A stretch of 64,000 nucleotides of DNA from Bacteroidetes bacterium ADurb.Bin174 (GTDB taxonomy: Bacteria > Bacteroidota > Bacteroidia > Bacteroidales > Paludibacteraceae): positions 156,578 to 220,577 of the forward strand of contig MWCX01000088.1 in NCBI GenBank assembly GCA_002070265.1. The letters are read 5' to 3'. Shown one piece after another: positions 27,510 to 35,363 of the stretch (positions within the stretch are counted from its first letter, which is position 1; each line of letters begins with the position of its first letter). A program made the translations under genes and the position numbers. The notes below the pieces were generated by a model. That model saw nothing but the letters and a program-made list of their open reading frames with translations, was not told where the DNA came from and searched no databases.

Positions 27510-28739
27510 ATGGAGAAAAAACGAAAAATTATCAACGATCCGGTATTTGGCTTTATCAACATACCGGATGGTTTGCTTTACGACATCATTCAGCATCCTT
27601 ATTTTCAGCGGTTGAACCGTATCAAACAGCTTGGGTTGTCTCCTTACGTGTACCCCGGTGCACAACACACACGCATGCAACATTCTTTGGGTGCGATGCA
27701 TCTCATGGGGGAAGCAGTTGATCAGCTCAGAGTAGCAGGACATGTTATCTCTTATGAGGAGGAATTGGCGGTCAAAGCCTGCATGCTGCTGCATGATATT
27801 GGTCACGGACCATTTTCTCATACTTTAGAGCATAGTTTGGTGCCCAACGTAAGTCATGAGGAAATATCTTTGTTGATTATGGAGAAGATGAACAGCGAGT
27901 TTAAGGGCAAACTCGATATGGCAATTGAAATTTTTCAAAATAAATATCCGCGTAAGTTTTTACATCAGTTGGTGTCCGGCCAGTTGGACATGGATAGATT
28001 GGATTACCTGAGCCGCGATAGTTTTTTTTGTGGTGTGAGTGAAGGGATCATCGGGGCTGCCCGCATCATTAAAATGTTAAATTTGCATGAAGGACAGTTG
28101 GTGGTAGAAGCCAAAGGAATTTATTCCATTGAGAAATTCTTAGTCGCTCGTAGGCTGATGTATTGGCAGGTATATTTGCACAAAACATCTGTTGCTGCAG
28201 AAAGGATGTTGATTAATATTTTGAAGCGGGCAAAAGAGCTTGCTTTACAAGGTGTTGAGTTGTTTGCTACACCGGCTTTACATTATTTTTTATACCATAA
28301 GATCAGTTTGTCCGACTTTTCTAAATCAACAAAAGTTTTTGAAAGTTTTATGAAGTTAGATGATGCTGATTTTTTTTCAGCCATTAAAGTATGGATGAAT
28401 CATGAAGATTTTGTATTGTCATTATTATGCAAGTCGTTTATTAATAGAAGGCTGTTCAAAGTTGAAGTTGGTTCGGAAGCTGTTGATAAATCCGTGCAAC
28501 AAAATGTACTAAAAAGATACATGCAACGTTTCAATATCAGCATGGAAGAAGCTCAATATTTGATGGGCGATTCCATCGTAAGTACCGACACATATTCTCC
28601 TAAGGATGAGAATATTAACATACTGATGAAGGACGGAAGCATCCAAGATATTGCAGAAGTATCCGACATGTTGAATATTCAGGTATTAACCAAGAAAGTA
28701 AGCAAGCATTTTTTCTGTTATCTGAAATTAGAGGATTGA
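27510..28739 (+). CDS. HD-domain phosphohydrolase (dNTPase/SAMHD1-like superfamily)
   Basis: This 409-residue protein has an N-terminal HD metal site: HTRMQHSLGAMHLM supplies the first histidine, MLLHDIGHGPFSHTLEH the HD pair, and DMDRLDYLSRDSFFCGV a later aspartate. This arrangement is that of SAMHD1- and dGTPase-like enzymes that hydrolyse dNTPs or other nucleotides. The C-terminal half is helical. The substrate is not known. It lies in the same direction between pepD and lpxD, and no terminator is visible. Confidence 0.88.
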   Translation: MEKKRKIINDPVFGFINIPDGLLYDIIQHPYFQRLNRIKQLGLSPYVYPGAQHTRMQHSLGAMHLMGEAVDQLRVAGHVISYEEELAVKACMLLHDIGHGPFSHTLEHSLVPNVSHEEISLLIMEKMNSEFKGKLDMAIEIFQNKYPRKFLHQLVSGQLDMDRLDYLSRDSFFCGVSEGIIGAARIIKMLNLHEGQLVVEAKGIYSIEKFLVARRLMYWQVYLHKTSVAAERMLINILKRAKELALQGVELFATPALHYFLYHKISLSDFSKSTKVFESFMKLDDADFFSAIKVWMNHEDFVLSLLCKSFINRRLFKVEVGSEAVDKSVQQNVLKRYMQRFNISMEEAQYLMGDSIVSTDTYSPKDENINILMKDGSIQDIAEVSDMLNIQVLTKKVSKHFFCYLKLED

Positions 28740-28843
28740 TCAGGATGATAATTATGAACGTGCAGATGCTGTAAAGGCAGATGGATAAATGGTTGAAAAT
28801 TAGAAAAAACAAGTATTAATCTGATTTTGTCAATTATGTTTAT

Positions 28844-28851
28844 TAATTTTG
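28844..28851 (+). promoter_or_regulatory. -7 element TAATTTTG upstream of lpxD
   Basis: It matches TAnnTTTG about 97 bp before lpxD. The nearest TTTG (28826-28829) is only 14 bases upstream, shorter than usual. Confidence 0.4.
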
Positions 28852-28948
28852 CACCCAAATTTTTGAAATGGTAACAGTATATGAATTTTACTGTGATAAT
28901 TTTTGCATACGAGTTCCACTCAATTATTTAGGTATTTAATTTTAAAGA

Positions 28949-30031
28949 ATGAAGTTTACAGCCCAACAAATTGCTGATTTTTTAAAAGGAACGGTAGAGG
29001 GAGACCCTCATGTAAGCGTACATGATTTTTCAAAAATAGAAGAAGGAAAACCCGGTACGCTGTCTTTTCTGTCGAATCCAAAATATACAAATTATATTTA
29101 TGACTGCCGGGCTGATATTGTTTTGGTTAATCATGATTTCAAATCTGAAAAACCTGTCAGTCCAACTTTAATACGTGTGGATAATGCATATGAGTCTTTG
29201 GCTAAGCTGATGGGTTTAGTTAATAGTTTGCAAGAACGAAAATCAGGTATATCCTCTTTAGCCAATATTGATGCATCTGCAAAAATCGGAAGCGAAGCAT
29301 TTATCGCTCCTTTTGTTCAGATTGGCGCTCAGGTTCAAATCGGCAAACGACCCACGATTCACGGAAATGTGAATATTGCCGATAATACGATGATTGGAGA
29401 CAATGTAATCATCTATCCGGGAGTAGTTATTTATCCGGATACGGTAATCGGTAACAATTGTATCATTCATGCCAATGCAGTGATAGGTGCCGATGGGTTT
29501 GGCTTTGCCCCGACGGAAAGTGGCAGCTATGAGAAAATTCCGCAAATTGGCAATGTAATTTTAGAGGATGATGTGGAGATTGGAGCAAACACAACCGTTG
29601 ACAGGGCAACCATCGGAAGCACGATCATTCGAAAAGGAGTAAAAATTGATAATTTGGTGCAGGTGGCACACAATGTAGAGATAGGCGAACATTCAGTGAT
29701 AGCTTCACAAACCGGCATAGCCGGTTCTTCAAAAATCGGTAAAAAAGTGATGTTTGGTGGTCAGGTTGGTATTTCCGGACATATCAACATAGCTGACGGA
29801 ACCATGTTAGGAGCTAAAGCAGGGGTTGGAAGCAACATCAAAATTCCGGGTCAAATTTATTCAGGCTCTCCTGCTGTGCCGATGAATACGTTCAAGCGTT
29901 CTTATGTGGTTAGTAAAAACTTGCCTGAATTGCAAAAAAATATTTATGAATTGATTAAAAAAGTAAAGGAATTAGAAAAGGTTGTCGAAAACAAAATCGA
30001 AGGTAAAACTATCGATTCCGACACGAGATAA
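28949..30031 (+). CDS. lpxD: UDP-3-O-acylglucosamine N-acyltransferase
   Basis: This 360-residue trimeric left-handed beta-helix enzyme adds the N-linked hydroxyacyl chain in lipid A synthesis (third step). The uridine-binding N-terminal domain (about 1-100: [21 protein letters not shown]) precedes many hexapeptide repeats ([20 protein letters not shown]). The catalytic-histidine region is [15 protein letters not shown] with GADGFGFAP before it. It is the first gene of the lpxD-lpxC-lpxA run. Confidence 0.96.
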   Translation: MKFTAQQIADFLKGTVEGDPHVSVHDFSKIEEGKPGTLSFLSNPKYTNYIYDCRADIVLVNHDFKSEKPVSPTLIRVDNAYESLAKLMGLVNSLQERKSGISSLANIDASAKIGSEAFIAPFVQIGAQVQIGKRPTIHGNVNIADNTMIGDNVIIYPGVVIYPDTVIGNNCIIHANAVIGADGFGFAPTESGSYEKIPQIGNVILEDDVEIGANTTVDRATIGSTIIRKGVKIDNLVQVAHNVEIGEHSVIASQTGIAGSSKIGKKVMFGGQVGISGHINIADGTMLGAKAGVGSNIKIPGQIYSGSPAVPMNTFKRSYVVSKNLPELQKNIYELIKKVKELEKVVENKIEGKTIDSDTR

Positions 30032-30130
30032 GGTGATGAAACGAGTAAGTATATTTTTTCACACCAACGTCTATGATAATGTATCAACGAGCGACTTTTA
30101 TACGCCTGTTGGATAATTAGTTGTTAATGT

Positions 30131-31036
30131 ATGAAACAAAAAACTATTGGAAATTCTTTTTTTCTTGAAGGGATTGCATTACATACCGGACTTAACGTCA
30201 AATTGACAGTTTATCCTGCTCCTGCAGATCACGGTATCATTATCTGTAGGACAGATGTCGCAGGAAAGCCTTGCATAGAAGCTGTTGTTGATAATGTAGG
30301 GCATACTGTGCGGGGAACGGTTTTAATGAATGAACGCATGCAAGTCGGCACAGTAGAGCATGCTTTAGCTGCTTTCTATGCAGCCGGCATAGATAACTGT
30401 TTGTTTGAAATTAATGGACCCGAATTTCCAATTTTAGATGGAAGCGCACGCTTTTTCAGAGATAAAATTTTAGAAGTAGGTGTAGTAACACAAGATGCCG
30501 ACAAAAAACATCTTGTAATCACTGATGTTGTTGAATACGAAACGGATTCAGGTTCCAAAATAATAGCTTATCCTTCGGATAAATTTGAATTGGAAGTATT
30601 GATAGGATTCGATTCGCCTGTGCTGAGAGAACAAACTGCTGTTTTGAATGATATTAGTGAATTTAATGAGAAGGCTGCTGCAGCACGGACTTTTGTATTT
30701 GTTCGCGAAATTGAACATTTGCTTGAAATGAACCTGATAAAAGGTGGTGACTTAAAAAATGCCATTGTGATTTATGATAGAATTATGTCGCAGAAAGCTG
30801 TGGATAATTTATGTGAGAAGTTAAATCAGAAGTCAGTGGATGCCTCACATCTCGGATATTTAAACGGCGGACTTAGATTTGAAAATGAACCGGCTATGCA
30901 CAAATTGCTTGATGTGGTTGGTGATTTAGCATTGACCGGAAAATCGATAAAAGGCAGAATAGTAGCCAAATACCCCGGACATAAAATCAATACTGAATTC
31001 GCTAAACTTTTAAGAAAAAAATATTTAACAAAATAA
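30131..31036 (+). CDS. lpxC: UDP-3-O-acyl-N-acetylglucosamine deacetylase, stand-alone (no FabZ domain)
   Basis: This 301-residue zinc hydrolase catalyses the committed step of lipid A synthesis. The zinc ligands are His77 (VGTVEHALAAF) and the HxxxD pair His257/Asp261 (MHKLLDVVGD), and the general acid is His284 (KYPGHKINTEF). The length equals that of E. coli LpxC (305). In most Bacteroidota the protein is fused to a C-terminal FabZ dehydratase of about 150 residues. Here the frame ends right after the LpxC domain and lpxA starts 1 base later, so the FabZ part is absent from this locus. Confidence 0.96.
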   Translation: MKQKTIGNSFFLEGIALHTGLNVKLTVYPAPADHGIIICRTDVAGKPCIEAVVDNVGHTVRGTVLMNERMQVGTVEHALAAFYAAGIDNCLFEINGPEFPILDGSARFFRDKILEVGVVTQDADKKHLVITDVVEYETDSGSKIIAYPSDKFELEVLIGFDSPVLREQTAVLNDISEFNEKAAAARTFVFVREIEHLLEMNLIKGGDLKNAIVIYDRIMSQKAVDNLCEKLNQKSVDASHLGYLNGGLRFENEPAMHKLLDVVGDLALTGKSIKGRIVAKYPGHKINTEFAKLLRKKYLTK

Positions 31037-31037
31037 A

Positions 31038-31820
31038 ATGACTGTACATCCCCTTTCTCAAATACATCCTGAGGCTGTCATCGGTCCCGGCGTTGAAATT
31101 GGTCCTTTTGTGTTTATCGATAAAAATGTTGAAATAGGTGCAGGCACGACCATCGCTGCTAATGCAACCATCCTTGAAGGCACAAGGATAGGTGAAAAAT
31201 GTAAAATTTTCCCCGGTGCCGTCTTGGGTGCTATTCCACAGGATTTAAAATTTAAAGGAGAAGATTCGCTGGTTATCATCGGTAATAATACGACCATTCG
31301 TGAATGCGTTACCGTTAATAGAGGGACAGCAGCCAAAGGGGAAACCATAGTAGGAAACAATTGCTTGTTGATGGCTTATTCGCACGTGGCACATGACTGT
31401 ATCATCAAAGATTTTGTGATAATGTCCAATGCAACCCAGTTGGCAGGAGAAGTGGAAATAGATGATTTTGCAATCTTGGGAGGTGGAACTTTGGTGCATC
31501 AATTCGTTAAAATCGGTGCGCATACCATGTTGCAAGGTGGCTCGAAAGTCTCTCAAGATATACCGCCTTATATAGTTGCCGGTCGTGAGCCTTTGGTTTA
31601 TAGCGGCGTGAACTCTATCGGACTGAGACGTAGGGGATATACCAATGAGCAAATCAATGGCATTCAGGATGTTTACAGGATAATTTTTCAATCGAAACTC
31701 AATACCACTAACGCGATCGAGCGTGTAATGGAAACCTTGCCTCCGTCCGTTGAAAGGGACAATATTATCCGGTTTATTCAATCTTCCAACAGGGGTATCA
31801 TCAAAGGACATATTCAGTAA
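31038..31820 (+). CDS. lpxA: UDP-N-acetylglucosamine O-acyltransferase
   Basis: This 260-residue beta-helix acyltransferase catalyses the first step of lipid A synthesis, moving 3-hydroxyacyl from ACP to UDP-GlcNAc. Hexapeptide repeats run from IHPEAVIGPGVEIGPFVFI. The catalytic histidine is in YSHVAHDCIIKDFVIMSNATQ, preceded by GAIPQDLKFKGE, and the helical C-terminal domain begins at SIGLRRRGYTNEQI. It follows lpxC by one base, so the two are translationally coupled. Confidence 0.96.
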   Translation: MTVHPLSQIHPEAVIGPGVEIGPFVFIDKNVEIGAGTTIAANATILEGTRIGEKCKIFPGAVLGAIPQDLKFKGEDSLVIIGNNTTIRECVTVNRGTAAKGETIVGNNCLLMAYSHVAHDCIIKDFVIMSNATQLAGEVEIDDFAILGGGTLVHQFVKIGAHTMLQGGSKVSQDIPPYIVAGREPLVYSGVNSIGLRRRGYTNEQINGIQDVYRIIFQSKLNTTNAIERVMETLPPSVERDNIIRFIQSSNRGIIKGHIQ

Positions 31821-31825
31821 AAATT

Positions 31826-33511
31826 ATGGATAGTGTAGAAGCACCTAAAAAAAGTCTCAACTTCATCGAAGCAATGGTTGAGCAGGACTTGCGTGACGGT
31901 CTCAATAACGGTCGTATTCAGACGCGTTTCCCGCCTGAACCCAACGGCTACCTGCATATCGGGCACGCTAAAGCCATTTGTATTGATTTTGGAATAGCCG
32001 AGAAATATAATGGCATCTGCAACCTGCGCTTTGATGACACCAATCCGCTGAAAGAAGATGTGGAATATGTTGATTCTATCATGGAAGATATTCAATGGTT
32101 GGGGTATCAGTGGAAAAACGTTTATTATGCTTCCGACTATTTTCAACAATTGTGGGATTTGGCTGAGCAGTTTATCTTAGACGGAAAAGCTTATGTTGAT
32201 GAACAATCCTCAGAAGAAATAGCCAAACAAAAAGGGACACCTACAGTGCCGGGTACTAATAGTCCGTATCGCAACCGCCCTATAGAAGAGAGCCTGGAAC
32301 TGTTTCGTAAGATGAATACAGGTGAAATCCCTGAAGGGAAGATGGTGTTACGCGCTAAGATAGATATGGCATCTCCCAATATGCATATGCGCGACCCGAT
32401 TATGTATCGCGTGATTACGGATCATCCGCATCATCGTACGGGCTGGACTTGGAAAGCTTATCCTATGTATGATTTCGCCCATGGTCAGTCTGATTATTTT
32501 GAGGGTGTGACCCACTCGCTTTGTACTTTGGAATTTGAGGTGCATCGTCCGCTATACGATTGGTTTATTGACCAATTTCAGGAAACGGACTACCGACCTA
32601 GGCAAACCGAATTCAACCGTTTGAATTTAACCTATACGGTCATGAGCAAGCGCAGGATGTTGCAATTGGTGGAAGAAGGTTTGGTGTCGGGATGGGACGA
32701 TCCGCGTATGCCTACTCTATGTGGCTTGCGTCGCCGTGGCTATACCCCTGAGGCTATCCATAACTTTATAGATAAAATCGGTTATACCAAATATGACGGC
32801 ATCAATGATTTCGGATTGCTGGAGCATGCTGTGCGCGAAACCCTCAATAAAACAGCTACGCGTGTGAATGCGGTACTTAATCCGGTGAAGCTGATTATTA
32901 CGAATTACCCCGAAGATCAAGTGGAAACTCTGCAAACTGAAAACAATCCTGAAAATGAGCAAGCAGGCATGCGGGAAATTCTTTTTTCTCGTGAGTTATA
33001 TATCGAAAGAGATGATTTCATGGAAGATGCTCCCAAAAAGTTCTTCCGCATGACGCCCGGAAAAGAGGTGCGTCTGAAAAGTGCCTATATCGTTATGTGT
33101 ACGGGCTGCAAGAAGGATGAAGAAGGAAATATTGTTGAGATTTATTGTGAGTACGACCCGAATACCAAAAGCGGTATGCCTGATGCCAATCGTAAGGTGA
33201 AAGGCACTTTACATTGGCTATCTACAAAAAATGTGGTGGAAGCTGAGGTCAGATTATATGATCGTTTATTCAGTGTAGAAAATCCGACTGCCGACGAGCG
33301 TGATTTCAGAGAATTAATCAATCCTGATTCCTTGAAAATCCTTACCGGCTGCTTTGTAGAGCCGTGGTTGAAAAATGAACCTGCTTTATCATATTTCCAA
33401 TTCCAGCGCATTGGCTATTTCAATATAGATCCCGATTCAAATGCAGAAAAGCTGATTTTCAACAGGACTGTGTCATTGAAAGACAGCTGGGCGAAGGAAA
33501 AAAACTTCTAA
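31826..33511 (+). CDS. glnS: Glutaminyl-tRNA synthetase
   Basis: This 561-residue class I synthetase charges tRNA-Gln directly. The HIGH motif is in PNGYLHIGHAKAI (about residues 38-50), the KMSKS-type loop is VMSKRR, and the GlnRS-specific DPRMPTLCGLRRRGYTPEAI region follows. The C-terminal anticodon-binding beta-barrels are complete. It starts 5 bases after lpxA. One copy of the dispersed repeat begins directly after its stop codon. Confidence 0.97.
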   Translation: MDSVEAPKKSLNFIEAMVEQDLRDGLNNGRIQTRFPPEPNGYLHIGHAKAICIDFGIAEKYNGICNLRFDDTNPLKEDVEYVDSIMEDIQWLGYQWKNVYYASDYFQQLWDLAEQFILDGKAYVDEQSSEEIAKQKGTPTVPGTNSPYRNRPIEESLELFRKMNTGEIPEGKMVLRAKIDMASPNMHMRDPIMYRVITDHPHHRTGWTWKAYPMYDFAHGQSDYFEGVTHSLCTLEFEVHRPLYDWFIDQFQETDYRPRQTEFNRLNLTYTVMSKRRMLQLVEEGLVSGWDDPRMPTLCGLRRRGYTPEAIHNFIDKIGYTKYDGINDFGLLEHAVRETLNKTATRVNAVLNPVKLIITNYPEDQVETLQTENNPENEQAGMREILFSRELYIERDDFMEDAPKKFFRMTPGKEVRLKSAYIVMCTGCKKDEEGNIVEIYCEYDPNTKSGMPDANRKVKGTLHWLSTKNVVEAEVRLYDRLFSVENPTADERDFRELINPDSLKILTGCFVEPWLKNEPALSYFQFQRIGYFNIDPDSNAEKLIFNRTVSLKDSWAKEKNF

Positions 33512-33512
33512 G

Positions 33513-33552
33513 ACACCTTGCTGTTTTTTAGTTGAATATTTGTTTTGAAACA
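33513..33552 (+). repeat. Dispersed intergenic repeat, copy B
   Basis: Bases 33513-33540 are identical to 7743-7770. The following TTTTGAAACA matches too, after a 2-base insertion. It sits 1 base after the glnS stop, between glnS and the convergent sigma factor gene. No stem plus T-tract is evident, so a terminator role is doubtful. Confidence 0.65.
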
Positions 33553-33617
33553 AACCCTGGTAGAAAATAGATGATTCATGGCAATAGGACCCGTTTCTCA
33601 TTGGGTTTGCATGAGTT

Positions 33618-34211
33618 TTACTTCATCTCCAAATACACATTATTTTCGGTTGCCAATTTGCGCATATTAAGCAAGGCATAACGCATGCGACCCAAGGCGG
33701 TGTTGATGCTGACCTCGGTTTTTTCAGCTATCTCTTTAAAACTGAGATTTTCGAAAAAACGCATGCGTACAACTTCTTGCTGCACAGCAGGAAGATAGTT
33801 GACCATCTTGACCACATCACGTAAAACCTGTTCGTTGGACAAGATATCTTCTATACTTAAATCAGAGATATCGGCATGTTGGAAGATATCGTAATCGTAA
33901 CTATCTGCCGAAATGGTGTTTTCGTTTTTTTGTTTTCGGAAATGATCAATGACTAAATTATGAGCAATGCGGTTGATCCATGCCAAAAACTTGCCGCTAT
34001 CCTGATAACGCCCTTGCTGGATGGTTGTAATTGCTTTGATAAAAGTCTCCTGGAATATGTCTTCGGTAAGCTCCTTGTCACGTACAATCTGAAATATGTA
34101 ATAATACACCTTTGATTGATAACGTGTCAATAAAACTTCAAATGCCGCATTGTTGCCTTCCACATACAACTTAACCAGAATATCATCGGTTAAATGATTC
34201 AGTGTTTTCAT
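33618..34211 (-). CDS. ECF-type RNA polymerase sigma factor
   Basis: This 197-residue sigma-70 family member has only regions 2 and 4. Region 2 shows LLTRYQSKVYYYIFQIVRDKELTEDIFQETFIKAI and FLAWINRIAHNLVIDHFRKQK. Region 4 shows LPAVQQEVVRMRFFENLSFKEIAEKTEVSINTALGRMRYAL with its helix-turn-helix. No anti-sigma gene is adjacent, which resembles the housekeeping-like ECF factors of Bacteroidota. A perfect vegetative promoter lies about 85 bp upstream. Confidence 0.93.
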   Translation of the reverse strand: MKTLNHLTDDILVKLYVEGNNAAFEVLLTRYQSKVYYYIFQIVRDKELTEDIFQETFIKAITTIQQGRYQDSGKFLAWINRIAHNLVIDHFRKQKNENTISADSYDYDIFQHADISDLSIEDILSNEQVLRDVVKMVNYLPAVQQEVVRMRFFENLSFKEIAEKTEVSINTALGRMRYALLNMRKLATENNVYLEMK

Positions 34212-34295
34212 TACTGCCTAATTATTGGTTTTTAAGCGTAATTATGTACAATAGGCATACAGTTTTATTGTTAGACAAAAATATTGTTAGGGCTG

Positions 34296-34326
34296 CAAAT
34301 ATATGGATTTGTTCTCAGATTACAAA
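34296..34326 (-). promoter_or_regulatory. Perfect consensus promoter of the ECF sigma gene
   Basis: On the minus strand TTTG (34326-34323), exactly 19 bases, then TATATTTG (34303-34296). The predicted leader is about 80 bases. A second -7 candidate, TATTTTTG, lies at 34283-34276. Confidence 0.8.
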
Positions 34327-34382
34327 GAAAAAGCCCTAATTTTTGTTAAAAAAGTGTTTTTGACGGTTGAAATATGTGGATT

Positions 34383-35156
34383 TTAAGCAAATACAGACAC
34401 TTTAAGTCCGGTAGTCACCCTTACTTTTTCTGCAATTTCATTCAATTCTGTCAGGGAAATTTTTTGCAAATCCTTGGTCGGCGTCTCTCTTTCAAAAGTA
34501 TAAATCATGACTTGCTTAGGTTTGATTACTTGTAAAGCTTTGATCCAGGCGGTTATTTCTTCATCTGTCGTGTTATCAATGATGCCGTCTTTCAGCATGC
34601 CGCGAATAAACATGGTTTGAATAATTAAATTTCCGTTGAACTTTTTAAAATGCTCTATTTGCCATGCTGTGGTAAACGACATATTTAAAGGGCGATTGAG
34701 CCTGTGCACAGTCTTATCTATCGCCGAATCAAATTTTAGAATATTTTGATCGACTTTGTTCAATGCCCTGAAAACATTCGGCTTGTGCATATGAGTTGAA
34801 TTGGAAAGAACGCTAATTTGTGCTTTCGGACAATATTGGTTGCGCAATGCAATGGTATCATCGATGATGCCTTCAAAATCTTTGTGCATGGTGGGCTCAC
34901 CATTTCCCGCAAAAGTGAGACTATCAGGCAACTCATGAGCTTGTACCATTTCTTTCAGTTTGGCTTCTAAGGCTTGAAAAACCTGTTCCCTGGTTGGAAT
35001 AGGAGCATCTTTTATCTTCGTATTGAATCCGCATTCGCAATAAACACAATCAAACGAACATATTTTGGCATCCACAGGCAATAAATTAACGCCCAAAGAA
35101 ACCCCTAATCTCCGGCTTTTTACCGGACCGAATATTATTTTGTTAAAAAGGATCAT
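34383..35156 (-). CDS. Radical SAM protein of unknown specificity
   Basis: This 257-residue protein has an N-terminal cluster motif CSFDCVYC (CxxxCxxC, near residue 33), the SAM-binding FAGNGEPTMH, and later strands KFDSAIDKTVHRLNRP and LIIQTMFIRGM. It resembles the COG0731-type Fe-S oxidoreductases, whose targets are mostly unknown. It lies between the sigma factor gene and the repeat-like region after dnaG. Confidence 0.85.
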   Translation of the reverse strand: MILFNKIIFGPVKSRRLGVSLGVNLLPVDAKICSFDCVYCECGFNTKIKDAPIPTREQVFQALEAKLKEMVQAHELPDSLTFAGNGEPTMHKDFEGIIDDTIALRNQYCPKAQISVLSNSTHMHKPNVFRALNKVDQNILKFDSAIDKTVHRLNRPLNMSFTTAWQIEHFKKFNGNLIIQTMFIRGMLKDGIIDNTTDEEITAWIKALQVIKPKQVMIYTFERETPTKDLQKISLTELNEIAEKVRVTTGLKVSVFA

Positions 35157-35158
35157 GT

Positions 35159-35363
35159 GGTTTGACGATGTTAAGAAGTTATGGAAGTTATGGAAGTTAG
35201 AGAAGTTAAGTAGTTAGTAGTTAGGAAGTTAAAGAAGTTAGGAAAGTTACGAGGTTCGTGTTCCGGGGTCGCGAGTTCAGTCTTGGCTTTTGGCCCTTAG
35301 CTTTTGGCTTTTAGCTTTTCGTTCATCGTTTTTCGTTCTTAGTTCTTAGTTCATCGTTCTTAA
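35159..35363. repeat. Degenerate short-word repeat region after dnaG
   Basis: The left part (to about 35250) repeats variants of GAAGTTATG and GAAGTTAGG in irregular tandem. The centre has a GC-rich patch (GTTCCGGGGTCGCGAG). The right part alternates GGCTTTTAGC-like and TCGTTCTTAGT-like words. It is too irregular for a CRISPR array and has no ORF. Similar GC-rich words recur near 7650, 41585 and 42600. Confidence 0.6.

Noticed and set aside
35159-35363. Possible CRISPR array in the short-word repeat tract
   Set aside because: Repeats are 6-12 bases, irregular and without unique spacers, and no cas genes are nearby.
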